Part shown: piece by piece, positions 1 through 11,138 of the stretch | How the letters are laid out: each line of letters opens with the position of its first letter | Numbering within the stretch: the first letter of the stretch is position 1 | Source of the DNA: Sesamum alatum | Taxonomy: Eukaryota > Streptophyta > Magnoliopsida > Lamiales > Pedaliaceae | Direction: 5' to 3' | Assembly (NCBI GenBank): GCA_034509735.1 | Contig: JACGWO010000006.1 | Location: 1,937,001 to 2,001,000, forward strand | DNA: 64,000 bases | The notes under the pieces: model-generated | Told to the model about the DNA's origin: nothing | What the model saw: only the letters and a program-made list of their open reading frames with translations | Database searches by the model: none | Translations under genes and position numbers: made by a program

Positions 1-252
1 GACCGAAAATTAGTTGAACCTTTGACGACAACAAATACCTAAATGCATCAAGAGAAAAGCGACCAAAAAAATAAATAAATATATATTCCAATATAATATT
101 TCAGAATCCACTGATCCTTGTTTTCATCCTCTCACTCACCTCCTGTCACATACATCACACAGGAAGCCCAACGCCATACCAAGAAGAAGAAGTTACATAT
201 ATTCAAGAAATCAAACGTATATCTATAGATGTAAGAAGAGAAAATCAAACAC
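1..252 (-). other. Intron of the REV1-like gene, running off the window
   Basis: AT-rich sequence after the donor at 252-251. A possible acceptor (TTTAG) lies near position 40 on the minus strand, but the sequence after it does not give a peptide I can tie to REV1. No other feature seen. Confidence 0.4.
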
Positions 253-461
253 CTGCCAAAATCAGAGAATGGCGAATTGCGGAAGGCGGAGCGAGAGGAA
301 GAGCGTGAATTTGAGCCCCAAGCCATGCCTAGGGGCTTCTGAGCTGTCTTCTTCTTCTTATTCGAGTTCCTACCATCACTGCTGTTATTGCTGGCAGAAG
401 AAGGGTTCGAGGCTATCGATTTGAAACTCCTTTTCGATTTCGAATCCGAATTGAAACTCAT
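253..461 (-). CDS. REV1: REV1-like DNA repair polymerase, first coding exon (partial gene)
   Basis: The exon starts with ATG at 461 and reads about 69 codons to a splice donor (CAG|GTGTTT, GT at 252-251). The peptide is rich in Ser, Asn and Lys and contains the stretch KTAQKPLGMAWGSNSRSSS followed by RSAFRNSPFSDFG. From memory of the family, plant REV1 proteins start with a similar basic, serine-rich leader and an AWG...SRSS.FR.SPFSDFG motif just before the BRCT domain. REV1 is a Y-family deoxycytidyl transferase and scaffold for translesion synthesis in the nucleus. The BRCT and polymerase domains would lie beyond the left edge of the window; positions 1-250 look like intron, and I see no clear second exon. 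The open frame past 253 is intron read-through. Identification rests on this leader only, so another protein with the same leader cannot be excluded. Confidence 0.6.
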
Positions 462-786
462 CTCCTAGAGAAAATACTTGATTCCTTGAAGAAATTAGAG
501 TGAGAATTCAGTAGAATTTTGATCGATATATTAAATTGTGCGAGAAACTTGCAGAGGAAGAATTTAAATGAAGCGGCAAAGAGACACTCTTCCGGCTAGA
601 CCAGTATACGAGATTTGAATCCGGTTCTCGTGCCTAAAATTCTATCCGTGGGTAATATTTCGACTAAAGTCGCTATTTCTTATTACATAACCGCCTTTCA
701 GTAATGACGACTCTAAGTCAAATTAGTCCAGTGGAGCTACCGAATTAATGTAGAATTAGGGAAAATGCATAAAACAATAGACTAAA

Positions 787-1181
787 TAACAGCTATCTCC
801 CATGTGGTTTGACATAATTATAAATGGCTCTGGTTGTTTGAAAAATTAGAAATATCTCTATGAAATTTGTAACAGTCTAACAAATAATCAATTTTCACTC
901 ATTTTTATAAGTGAACTGACCAAAATGCCCTTATGCGCTGAATTATTTTTTATTTAATTATAAAAAAAATTTGGACTACAGTGCGCAGGGAGAGATTTCT
1001 TAAGTCTTTTACACAGAGGAGCAATACCGTAATTTGCCTCGTTTGATTTTTCTATAATTTTTAATAAAAAATTCAAGGACAAAATGATCAATTTCAGGCC
1101 TTTAGTTAAAAATTACAAACTTCATGGGGTATTTGTAATTATGTCAAACCTGATGGGAGGTGGATATAATTTACCCAAAAC
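787..1181 (-). repeat. Fold-back element, family 1 (gggtaaattaca type)
   Basis: The two ends are inverted copies: the left end reads agctatctcccatgtggttt and the right end is its imperfect complement, ending in gggtaaatt on the minus strand. The inside has a recognisable order: a 'tgtaatttttaac' block, an 'aggcaaattac' block, a 'gcgcactgtagtcca' block and a 'gggcattttggtcagttcac' block. The same order occurs at 23815-24242, 24738-25130, 50441-50878 and 55603-56011, so this is a dispersed family. No open frame; MITE-like by structure. Confidence 0.75.
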
Positions 1182-1384
1182 TATATTGTGCTTTCTAATG
1201 AAAAATGCCAAAAATTCATATGATAATAGTCTAAAACTCATTTTTATTAAATAAAAAAAATTGCAAAAGGACATTTTTTTTCATTAAATTTAGTTTGGCT
1301 TAAAGGTGTGTTTTGACCTTTTGTTTTATAGTTTTAAAATAATTTATATTTTCACATCTGCACACTTTTGTCCAAAAAAAAAAA

Positions 1385-1563
1385 TTAAAGAACTTAAAAA
1401 ATAATTCAATTTGTATAAGGGCATTTTGATCACTTCATCTATAAAAATGAATGAAATGGGTTATTAATTAAATGGTTACAAATCTCAAGATGATATTTAT
1501 AATTTTTGAAACAATGAGAGGGTATTTATAATTATGACAAACCTCATGAAGATCCTTATAATT
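1385..1563 (+). repeat. Fold-back element, family 1, right-half fragment
   Basis: Matches the right half of the family-1 repeat in the opposite orientation to the neighbouring copy: 'gggcattttgatcacttcat', 'gaatgaaatgggttatt' and 'ttataattatgacaaacctc' occur in the family order. The left half is missing. Confidence 0.6.
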
Positions 1564-2283
1564 CACCATTTTATTAATTCAATTAATTATATCTTTTTCA
1601 AGAAAGAATATTATTTATTAATATTTAATTAATAAACTATTGTCGCGTTAAAATATAATTTATTTCATAAATATACATTAAGTAAAAGTTCCTCTTTCAG
1701 TACTATAAAATTGTCCAAGCAAATTAAATAAATTTACTATAAATACATTTAAAATTCTTATAAGCTTTAAAAATCACATAAAAACAATCCAAATAATGAT
1801 CACATTGTGTTTGAATTTATGTATATAAAAATACGAATTTTACATTTAAATAACAAATCATTGAAAAGTCTTTCAACAACCATTTTAAATTATATTATGT
1901 ATAATATTGATAAATTTTAAATTCTTTTAATACGAAATTACTTAAAATAAATATCATAAATCACATTTTCAAATCCAAATGATCATTCTATCCCAACATA
2001 ACTTTAAACTTTGCCAAAAAAGTCTAGTGAAATTATACATATATTCCCATTCTTGTTGTACTACTAACCCCCAACCATTTCCTCCCTCCTTCCTACACAA
2101 ACAAAATTTAAAAGGGGCCAAAATACCAAAAAAAAACACTAAAACAACTAACTCCTCTTTTCTCCTACTTACACATCTAAATATTTACCACTACTTTTTT
2201 TTTTTTTTTCTTTTCAAAATTACAACACCTGCAACTTCCTTTGAGCACACTACAAAATTGTAAAACTAGGAGACATCGGCCGA

Positions 2284-4719
2284 TCAGTTTAAGGTAACGG
2301 TGTCGACCATGGCAGCCGATGACCACAAATCAGCACCATTAGAGTCGGCCACGTGCAGGGTGAGCTCCACGGGGACGAGGCACAATCCTCGGCTCCTCAG
2401 GTCGTCTCTTTTTCGCTCGCCCTCCTTGCTCTCTCCATCGTCCTATAATGATAAGTCGTATGAGAAACTATTTCAAATTCATGTTGCACTTGATAAACGC
2501 GCGGTACAAAAACAAAAAAGCAGATGACGTAAATTTTATACACTGCAGTCATAACATGACTAAGATATGACAAGACAACGTCTATGTTCCTTGCTAGATT
2601 CAGGTAATACGTCCAAATATCAAGGAATTATATGCAAATCCACAAACAAGAATACGTAGAAAGGAAAAACGAAGAACTTACAGGGCCCTGGAGGGCATCT
2701 GATGAGGACGACAAACGTTGCAAATATGGAGAACACAAGACCTGCACCTGATCATGCAAAAATCTGATGTACCCTAATGCTTCGTGAAGCACAGATGCCG
2801 TATCCGTCTGCACAATCCACCGTTAATCCATGTTAAATTTCATGGAGTCCAAAATTATTTCATTGGCGGCTTCTATTCTAAACCATATTGCGCCATTTAT
2901 TCCATTCAATGTCCAAAGATTGAATCATCTATTTTATTTAAGAAAATATTTTGTGCACGTAGCATGTATTGAATTAAATAAAAGATGCAATAGAATTTAA
3001 AATAAAAAAATTCAAACGCGAACACTTGCTATAGTGTACAATCTATGGATAATGGTTGATTATGACGAATTCAATTACACTTAAGGCCTCGTTTACTTGG
3101 CGTATTAAGGGTGGATAACGACCCAAATCTACCCATAATCCATGTTTACTTTAATGAACCGAGGCCCGCTCCCAATCAAGAGGCCCGGTATGGCCACTTA
3201 AAATGCAGTATAAATACATCACCGGCCCATGAGGTCTGATATACTTATCTATCGAAGCCCAAAATTTAGCATGCATGTTGTTTTACCATGTTGTCCCTAA
3301 AATGATTGAGGAAATTTTGATCAAGTTTTAAAATTCATATTTTTCATGATTTTGGAGTTTAAATTTTATAAGATTTTGAAATTAAAATTATGGAATTTAT
3401 ATTTTAAAATTTTAATATTCATTTTGGAGCTTCTATGATATTAAACTGTTATTGTTAGGTCTTAAATTAATTTATTAAAATTCTATCCAAAAGTGACTTA
3501 GAAACTCAGTTTATAAGCATTTAATATTTTATTTTAAAAATTATTAAATATTCTATGATACTTTATAAATTCTAAAATTCATCATAAGATGCTTAATTTC
3601 TAAGCACAACAAAGTTTAAAAATATAGTTGATAGGGGCAGTTTGGCAAATTCAGGTTTTTATCCAAAAAAAATTATAATAACAGGTAAACAAATAACCCA
3701 CTTTTTACAGATTTCTCAATCTACCAAATTATCCATTACGATAAATATTGTATAAACTCATTACATTATATATCCTACATTTTTATCCAATGGAACCCGG
3801 TAAACCATTTATTCCAACCACAAAAGTAGACAGCTCTTAATTAAATCAATTAAAAATATGAAAAATTCTAGTCCGAACCTAGTTCGACCAAACGGGAATC
3901 AATTATATGGTGTAATAAACTTGTTGAGTGATTGGTGTACAGGATAGGGAGAGTGACCAATCACACAACAAGTCCAAGTCCGAACAAGAATTTTTGGAGA
4001 AAACAGTTGAAATCATCCATGGTAAAAGAGTAATATCCAAAATTTACCTTGCCAAAAGGGGAAACAAGCTGCTGCAACGCTGTGATTCTTTCCCCAAGCT
4101 TCTCTTTCTTCACAACCTAAATACAATTAATTATAAAAACAAATACACTTAAAATATTAATTAACAAAATCAAGATATATTTGTGACATGCAAATTCACC
4201 TTTGCATGGCCACCCACGGTAAAACTATTAGACTTTGACTTTTTACTGTTCCTCTGGCTACCCGTCGGAGCTCCGGCACAGGCATCCGGATTCTGTGTAC
4301 CCGACCCGTTTCTCTTTCTCTGCCCCCAAAAAAAACCAAAACTAGAAAACAAAACACTTCAACAAAAGACAAAAAATTGAAACTGAGGAATTATTACTGA
4401 CAGTGGAGTTATGCAGAGAAGTCCTAATCTTGGTTGAAGAGACTGAGGAAGGATCCGTGCATGATGCGGGTCCGGATCTCTGACCCGTTTTCTTGGCATT
4501 TTCCACCACCACCTTCGCATTGCTTTGCTTAGCATAATCACCAAAACACAGCATTTTGGGAGTGTGGATGTTACTATTAGTATCGTCAGAGGGGAATGAG
4601 GAGGTGAACCCGAAACAGCCATCCGGGTCAAGACCCGAAATGTCATCGCTGAAAAGAAGCTGTGAGTAGCACCCGGGGGCCATCGGGTCATCCTCGAATC
4701 CGGCGCCATTACCCGCCAT
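2284..4719 (-). CDS. bHLH transcription factor, bHLH113-like, five exons
   Basis: Coding exons are about 4402-4719, 4200-4319, 4048-4116, 2682-2807 and 2284-2442. All keep one reading frame if the first donor is ACT|GTCAGT at 4401, giving about 263 residues. The first exon ([20 protein letters not shown]) and the last ([14 protein letters not shown], then ADSNGADLW) match what I know of the plant bHLH113/bHLH112/bHLH123 group. The helix-loop-helix runs from residue ~147 ([15 protein letters not shown], loop VSPFGK) to ~205 ([20 protein letters not shown]). The basic region lacks the His-Glu-Arg triad of E-box-binding bHLH proteins, as is usual in this clade, so canonical E-box binding is doubtful. 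Expected role: nuclear dimeric regulator. The weakest point is the exon 1 donor, since a better-looking GTAATA lies 4 bases downstream in the wrong phase. Intron 3 (2808-4047) is enlarged by transposon sequence. Confidence 0.85.
3083..3830. mobile_element. Probable DNA-transposon relic in bHLH intron 3
   Basis: The segment starts with ggcctcgtttacttggcgta, a type of terminus common in plant hAT and Harbinger-derived MITEs. It ends in a stretch (aacaaataacccactttt ... ccatttattcc) that loosely complements the start (ggtggataacg ... aatccatgtttac). The interior is plain AT-rich sequence without an open frame. Ends and class are uncertain. Confidence 0.35.
3860..3996. mobile_element. Terminal-inverted-repeat MITE (gaaaaattcta family), short copy in bHLH intron 3
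   Basis: Left end gaaaaattctagtccgaacc; the right end complements to ccaaaaattcttgttcggac. Inside are 'gattggtgtacaggatagg' and 'gaccaatcacacaacaag', which also occur in the copies at 6246-6466 and 27449-27632. This copy is about 80 bp shorter than the 221-bp copy. Confidence 0.65.
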
Positions 4720-5260
4720 TGTTGGGTCAGGGAAGAAATAGGAAGAGAATTATGGGAGTAAACGACGGAAGCTTCTTCTTCTTCTCCTTCTTCCTATTCG
4801 GGTTTCGGAGCGTGAAAAAAGGAAAAGACAAAGGCTATAAGCAGCAGCTAATCTAAGGCTAAAAGCTATTCTATTTATGTGTTGTGTTTTTCAACTTCTT
4901 CTTCTGCTGCTGCTGCTGCATTCTCTCTCTTCAAGCCCAGTCTCTTTCTCTCTCTATATATGTATATATATATATACTTATGGAAGTATGGTTTCCCTCT
5001 CTCTCTCTCTTCACACACAGACAGACACAGTGTCTTTCTCTCTCTATATATGTATATATATTGATATGAAAGTGTGGGTTTTCTCAATCAGTTACTGCAT
5101 TTCAAGAAGAAGAAGAGACGACAGAGAGACAGAGAGAGAGAGGAGAGAGAGAGGGGAGGCTTTGGTATTGTCGTCTCTCAGTCAAAGTTTCAAAGCCACC
5201 CGAGAAAACCGTGCTTTATTTGTCCAAAGCAAACGAAATGGGCGGGTCGTACCCCGGTAA
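4720..5260 (-). promoter_or_regulatory. bHLH gene 5' leader/promoter with CT-rich and TA-rich tandem duplication
   Basis: Upstream of the bHLH start codon (that is, at higher coordinates) lie GAA/CTT-rich and CT-rich tracts. A block made of a CT run followed by tatatatgtatatata occurs twice, at about 4941-4975 and 5031-5065, with a 90-bp period. Polypyrimidine tracts are common in plant leaders. The open frames here (for example 4877-5260) are low-complexity and not credible genes. Transcription start not determined. Confidence 0.5.
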
Positions 5261-6245
5261 CCCGACTGGGCGACCCGGTTGGGGGATGGAGGGCGTGGCA
5301 GAAGCTGTGGCCGGATCCAGTGAATGTGGCCCATTCGTCCTGCATGCATGTCATGACTCATCAACGCCCATGTATGTGTTGTTGCTTCTTCATTCATACA
5401 TGCATGCTCTCTTAATTCAACTATTCAATTTAATTTGGTACAAAGTCGTCGTATACATAAGACTATGAATTTAATCGAATCATTGTTTTAATTAAAATTG
5501 ATCCGGTTTGAAGATCGCAATGACTCGAGGGTAGATCGATCAGGAGTCAGGACAAATGCCTGTGATCTTAGAAAACGAACACAAGTTATTTTTGTTAAAA
5601 TATCTCCAATTAAAGTTTTTCGATACTTAAATTAATCGGGTCTTTGTACAAATGATGCACTTTAACCCAAAATAACATTAGAGTATTTATAGGTTAAATG
5701 TTGGTACTTGTGGAGTTTACGTATCGTGATCTTAAACCTTTCAAATTCTAGATGTTTGATCATCGATGTTGGTGAATTAGAGTGACCTGGTCGGTCCAGG
5801 TCAGGTGCGGCCCAACCAGAATCGAATTGTGCAAATATGAACTAAGTTGGGCATTTTTAATCTTATGAGGGGTATTTTTGTCCTTTTACAAACCCTTCTT
5901 GTTAAATCCCGGTCACAAATTATGGAAGACTTGAAAAAAATTATGTTGGTTTTGTTTTCAACTTGTTTTCAAGATGGGTTGAAAATAAAATCAAACATGA
6001 TCTGGCCCCGAAATACTTTCATTGGGTGTTTTGGCCCAATTTCCCAATAAGTATCATTTTTCTTATAAATATACATACAATAATGTATTATATAATTCAA
6101 TCCACCCACAAATAAAATAAATGTTAATATATATATATATATATTTATAAAAATAATAAAAAGAACATGACTTGACGATTGACAATATCTTTTATCTCTC
6201 AATATACAACACAATACATACAATACATTTTTTTACACTATTTTA

Positions 6246-6466
6246 AGAAAAATTCTTATCTCGACCAGGTTTGGCCAAATCAAACCAATCACAAAATAAG
6301 TGTGTTGCACTTGTTATGTGATTAGTTACTTTCCCTGAATTGTACACCAATTGTTATATATATGTGTACAATTCAGGGGAAGTAGCCAATCACACGATAA
6401 GTGTATTGCACTTGGCATATGAATGGTTCAGATTTGGCCGAGCCATATACAGGTTAGAATTTTTCC
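6246..6466. mobile_element. Terminal-inverted-repeat MITE (gaaaaattcta family), 221 bp
   Basis: The whole element folds back: left arm gaaaaattcttatctcgacc ... ccctgaattgtacacc pairs with right arm gtgtacaattcagggg ... ggttagaatttttcc around an AT-rich centre near 6350. Both arms carry 'ccaatcaca..ataagtg' motifs. Shares ends and internal order with 3860-3996 and 27449-27632. No coding capacity, so it would depend on an element elsewhere for movement. Confidence 0.75.
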
Positions 6467-6896
6467 TATTTTAAATGCCCAAAACAAACTCAAACATACA
6501 TTCCATCTCTACCACATACTCATTTATCTTTGTTTTTCTTTGTCTAACTCCACAAAGCAAAATAAAACACTCTAAAAAAAAATCAAAACATGATAGTTGT
6601 ATTCTTGTTTCATTTTCTTTGGATTTTTGGTTTTTAAGTGGAAAAACATGTACTTTTATTTTCACGTGAAAATAAAATAAAACTGTGTTTGAATTGATGG
6701 ACGAATACGTATACTTTTATTGTTAATTACGTTATATCAATATAATAATTTTATATGAATGGAATTAATAATTTCATTTTCTATTGATTCAAAATCGAAC
6801 ATGAAGTATCTGAAATACAAGATTTAACATTAAGACCAAATCAAACACTTTAAAAAAAAGGAAAATACCAAAAACTAATATTAAAACTATGTAAAA

Positions 6897-7134
6897 ACAA
6901 GGGGGAAATGCAATAAATCCTAATGTGATAGTCCAAATGAGCAATTACCCTCATATGAAAAATAAATAACAATATATTCCTCTGTATTTTTCAAAATGAA
7001 GCAATTTACCTCCCTGCCTAGGGGGTAAATTGCTTCATTTCTAAAAACATAGGGGGAGCAAATTACTATTTTTTTTTCATAAGGCGTAATTTGCTCATTT
7101 GCAATATTACAATGGAACAAATTACATTAAACCC
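6897..7134. repeat. Fold-back element (gcaatttacctccct type), ~238 bp
   Basis: The arms are inverted copies: gagcaattaccctcatatga ... gaagcaatttacctccctg on the left and ggggtaaattgcttcatttc ... gcgtaatttgctcatttgca on the right, joined at a short loop near 7017. Similar fold-backs occur at 14395-14625, 32092-32342 and 52457-52702. Confidence 0.75.
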
Positions 7135-7817
7135 GTAAAAACAATAATATAAAGGTGTTTTTTGTTTTTGAAACAACGAAAAATAGGAATATGAACAAAA
7201 GGTTGAAGAAGAAGAAAGGAGAGATGGGGACACTAGAAAAAATACTATTATTGCCTACGATTTTATTGGTTGTGGATTAGAACTATACAATTTTATTGGC
7301 TATGAATTAGAACTATGGTAATTAATTATTATTAATCACGACTAACCAAAAACTAACTTATCCATGAAAAATATTTTTGCTATGGTTATGAGTCATGACA
7401 GATTTTTTGTCATGACTTTTAGCCATGACAAATACTTTAGTCAAATTCATAAAAACCGTTGCTAACAATTAATCATGATTAAATATTATATTTATTTTGG
7501 TGGGATAAAAATGATGGAAATTAGAGTAAGAAATCAAATGGGGAGGGAGGGTGAGATGAGAGAATCAAAGAGTCTTTTCATAATTAATTAATTAGTGATA
7601 ATTATGATTAATAAATGTAAATGTAACTGTAAACAGCATTAGCAGACATCTCTGCTCCATGCCCCTATGTCTATTTACACGCACTCCTCGTCCTCCGTTC
7701 TTCTTCTCTCCAACTTCCAATGCTATTACCATTTGACCACATTTCCTTTTTTTTTTTTTTTTTTTGTTTTATCAATATATATGTTTAAGTATTTAAATAA
7801 AATGTTATTTATTTATA

Positions 7818-8065
7818 TATACTATTATATAAAGTAAATCATTTTTTCACTAATAAATGGCGGTTGCTTACACCGCAATATCAATTTTTTTGTTATAACA
7901 ATAATACCCCTAAGTTAGTTCTTATTTCTTTTATTTATTTCTTTCTTTCTTTTTTCTTTTTTAAATGCAATGTATTGATTAATATGTACATTTTCTTATT
8001 TGCAATAATTTTAAAGCGTGCAATATTATTTTATATACACGCAGGGATGATGTGCCACGACAGCT
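7818..8065 (+). mobile_element. Helitron-like short repeat, copy 1
   Basis: Starts tactattatataaagtaaat, carries 'aaatggcggttgcttacacc', and ends 'cgcagggatgatgtgccacgacagctagt'-like (shown here by its parts: cgcaggga, gtgccacgac, agctagt). The CTAGT end is the form expected of a Helitron 3' terminus (CTRR then T). A second copy follows immediately. Classification is by ends only; no helicase gene. Confidence 0.45.
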
Positions 8066-8345
8066 AGTACTATTATATAAAAGAACCCTTTTTTACTTAC
8101 AAATGGCGGTAAATGACACAATCGCACCACTTTTTTATAATGCCAAAAATAACTATCAACTGATATGATAAAACTTTTATTCAATTTTCTAAATTTTATA
8201 TTTATTGATAAATGGTTTTTTCTTCATTTCTTTTTTTTAATGTGGTGTGTTAGTTTATATAGTTTACTCTTATTTATAATATATTTTAAAGCGTAAGAAT
8301 TTATTTATCATATAAACGCAAGAAAGGCGTGCCACGACGGCTAAT
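8066..8345 (+). mobile_element. Helitron-like short repeat, copy 2 (abuts copy 1)
   Basis: Starts actattatataaaagaaccc, contains 'acaaatggcggtaaatgaca' and 'aatgccaaaaataactatca', and ends with 'aggcgtgccacgacggctaa'. Shares start, middle and end with copy 1 and with the element at 49998-50297. Confidence 0.5.
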
Positions 8346-8516
8346 ATAATATAAATTAAATTCATATCTCAAATGTATTTGTGGATTTTAGGACAAATTT
8401 GTTTGTTTGTTTGATTGATTATCCAAGGGAGAACAATTTGCTTTGGGGGGCACTTTAGACCTATGCACTTCATTAATTAGCCTTAGTTTTGTTGATCAAT
8501 AAAATAAGAAAATAAT

Positions 8517-8935
8517 TAATTATACTTAGACTCTCTTTAAAAATATGAAATTACACTTTACTCCAAAAAGTTTGAAAATTACACTTACACTCCTTCCAAA
8601 AATTCACTATTTACACATGGCCTCCTTTCGTTAGGATTTTTGTATTTATAAGAGGAAAATATAATAATGTTAACCCACTCTCTATATTTACATTACATTT
8701 ACCCCCTTATAAGTACAAAAATATACACAAGAATATTAAATTAGGGAAAATTTTGAAAATTTATGCAATATTTTTTGTTGACGTAAATATTTTTTCTCCA
8801 AACTTTAATAAAAGGGGGTCAGGTGTAAATGGAGATTTTTCGAAGGGGTTTTAAGTGTAATTTTGAAATTTCTTAGGAAAAAAGTATAATTTTGAATTTT
8901 CAGCAGGAGGTCTATGTGTAATTAACCCCAATACG
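8517..8935. repeat. Fold-back element (ttaattatacttaga type), ~420 bp
   Basis: Left arm aattatacttagactctctt ... gaaaattacacttacactcc is inverted on the right as ggggttttaagtgtaatttt ... ggtctatgtgtaattaaccc. The centre holds 'tacacatggcctcctttcgt' and its looser complement. Related copies at about 25160-25735 and, degraded, 56400-56645. Confidence 0.7.
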
Positions 8936-9959
8936 AAAATTTAAAAAATTGAAAAGTGTAGATTATTGCATGTAGGTGTATAGTAGCTTACAAATGGATC
9001 ATCATCAGTTCTTTTTATAGTAATCAACAACCAATTGATTGAACTGACATTACATGACTTCGGCACTTCATCATTGTAACTCCAATGCATAAAAACTCAT
9101 TTTTTTTATAATAGTTTAGATTGGCGAAGGTAATTGGAGCATTGGACTCATCGCAATCGCAAGGGAAACAAAATTTGTGTAATCATCTTTATTTTGCTTT
9201 ATTTATTTACAATTATGGGTTTGCGAACGAGGAAATTTGGATCTGAATCTCAGTCTCTAAAATAAAGGACAAAGATGATGTCAATTCAACTAATTCAAAG
9301 AAACAAATCTACTACATTTAGTATTAATGATATATAAAAATACAATTAACACTTATAGTACCATTATAATTTGCGTGAAAAGTTTACGTTGTGATAGAAT
9401 TGACGACTAGTGAGCTGCTAATTAGCTAATATTTTGTTTACATTGTTATATTATGACTTGAATTAAGTATTGATTTTTTTATTTTTTATTTTTAACCTTG
9501 ACATCTTATGAAGAGGATAAAGGGGCCTAAGGAGTATGATTGGATAAAGATGGTTATGAACTTTGCTTATGAAGTTAGAAAATTTTGCTAGCTAAAACAA
9601 CATATGTTATGTAATTGTACCTAACTACATATTTATGACCATAAGTAAGATTGGTGGAATAGAGACTTTTCTTGAAAGTAAAAAAATGATGTTGAAGGTA
9701 AAGTCTTGACTTATTTGAATAGATGCTATCATCCTACATAATATTTTAACTTTACAATAAGTTGCATTCGAAAAATAATTGTGTGGTCTATTCGTTTTAG
9801 CTTATGCTTTCTCTTGAAATTATGTTATTATTCAAATGAGTTAATTTTCGTGTCAATGTATTATCTACTTATTAGAATATAGGTAATTTACTCTTTTTAT
9901 TTTAAGAAAAAAAAATGCGAGCTTTAAGTAAATGTAATGCCTGTAGCAAGTATTTCCTC

Positions 9960-10720
9960 AACTAAAAAGACAAGTTCAGTCCATTTTTGCATTAAGGACT
10001 CATGCACAATTTACTCAAACTTCAGCAAGCCCAAACCTTACTGGTCCAAGTGCAATTAACAGACTGAAAGCATGACAAGCCAACCAGAGCAAAACATGCT
10101 ACTCTGCTAACAAGGCAACACTCAAAATCACGTCCACTACCCGCAGGCTCAATGTCATCCACCTCAGCTACTGCATCAGCTACATTCTACAGATTTTGGG
10201 CCATATCACCTGAAGAGGGTGCCAGTTGAATCCGACTGGTCAAAGATGCAAGCAACTAACATTTTTAGATTTTTGGCCATCTCGACAGGATTTCTTCTCG
10301 GTGGCATGTCTCATAAATGATATGTCCAACGACGGGATAACACAATCACTTAAAAAATAGACATTTTACGAATTTTGAGAATATTTTAACTCTCCCCATC
10401 TCTCACGACCTATTCCTATAAATAAAAGTTACAAGTAAATGAACAAGGTATTTAAGCTCACTTATAAAGTCTACACAATTTATTTCTATTAATTTGCAGA
10501 ACTTGATTTACGAATTTTCACACTTTTTCCCTCACATTTCAGTACTCATCTTCGAATTGCATAATTTATTTCATCCAGTCTCATTGTTAACTTAAGTTAT
10601 TTATTTTATTTCATCAAATTATTTACTAATTTAAGTATTTGAGTGCTAATCCTTATGTGCAGGTCAACCCTTTGATAATTTTAGAATTTTCAAAAAGATC
10701 CCTTAACTCTTGTAATACTA
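9960..10720 (+). mobile_element. Possible degraded solo LTR
   Basis: A less AT-rich block (from 'caagttcagtccatttttgc') is followed by a TATA-like 'cctataaataaaagtt' near 10414 and a pyrimidine-rich stretch (ctttttccctcacatttcag). This layout resembles U3-R-U5 of a plant LTR. No TG...CA ends, primer site or internal genes found, so this is only a suggestion. Confidence 0.2.
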
Positions 10721-11138
10721 TTGGACTTTAGTACACATCAAAACACAATAATTAATTAAAACTATTACTATAATTGAGAATATAGTAAATTTATTACAAA
10801 TATATTACCTTCATTATGAAATTCAATTACACTACTTTGTAGTTGATATAGTTTAAATTATTTCTTTCATTTTATTAAGTCTAAATAAAATTTTGAATTT
10901 AACTTCAACATTTTCCCAATTTTGGAAAGATGGGTTAAATTGGAAATATTGTTATATTTTCTTAATTAAATGGGGGCAAAATGTAAATTCTTTTAACTTT
11001 AAGGGGTCCAAGTGTTATATGCGTATAGTTGAGAGGCCAAAGGTAAAAGGAAAGAATACCCTCGGCATTCTCTCCTGCGTAGCAGCTAATCCTCAAAACC
11101 CTCGTCAAAACCCTCTCGCATTCTCCCCAAAATCAACA

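Larger units (their letters stand above)
462..2283. other. Intergenic: REV1 upstream region and sequence 3' of the bHLH gene
   Basis: Positions 462-600 are the probable 5' leader and promoter of the minus-strand REV1-like gene. Beyond that the sequence is AT-rich and holds one full and one partial copy of a fold-back repeat (listed separately, 787-1181 and 1385-1563). The remainder, including 1570-2280, shows no coding signal; the small open frame at 1979-2263 is low-complexity. Confidence 0.6.
5261..11138. other. Gene-free, repeat-rich spacer between the bHLH and NFD6-like genes
   Basis: No credible coding sequence. It contains a 221-bp MITE (6246-6466), a fold-back (6897-7134), a segment from 7234 that begins like a CACTA element (cactagaaaaaata, no clear end), two adjacent Helitron-like repeats (7818-8345), another fold-back (8517-8935) and a possible degraded LTR (9960-10720), each listed separately where supportable. 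Stretches 5300-6240 and 8936-9950 are AT-rich with nothing recognisable. Confidence 0.6.

Noticed and set aside
2300..2527. Plus-strand 75-codon frame
   Set aside because: Antisense shadow of the last bHLH exon.
4877..5415. Several plus-strand frames upstream of the bHLH gene
   Set aside because: They translate CT and TA repeats (Leu/Ser and Tyr/Ile runs) and follow no family.
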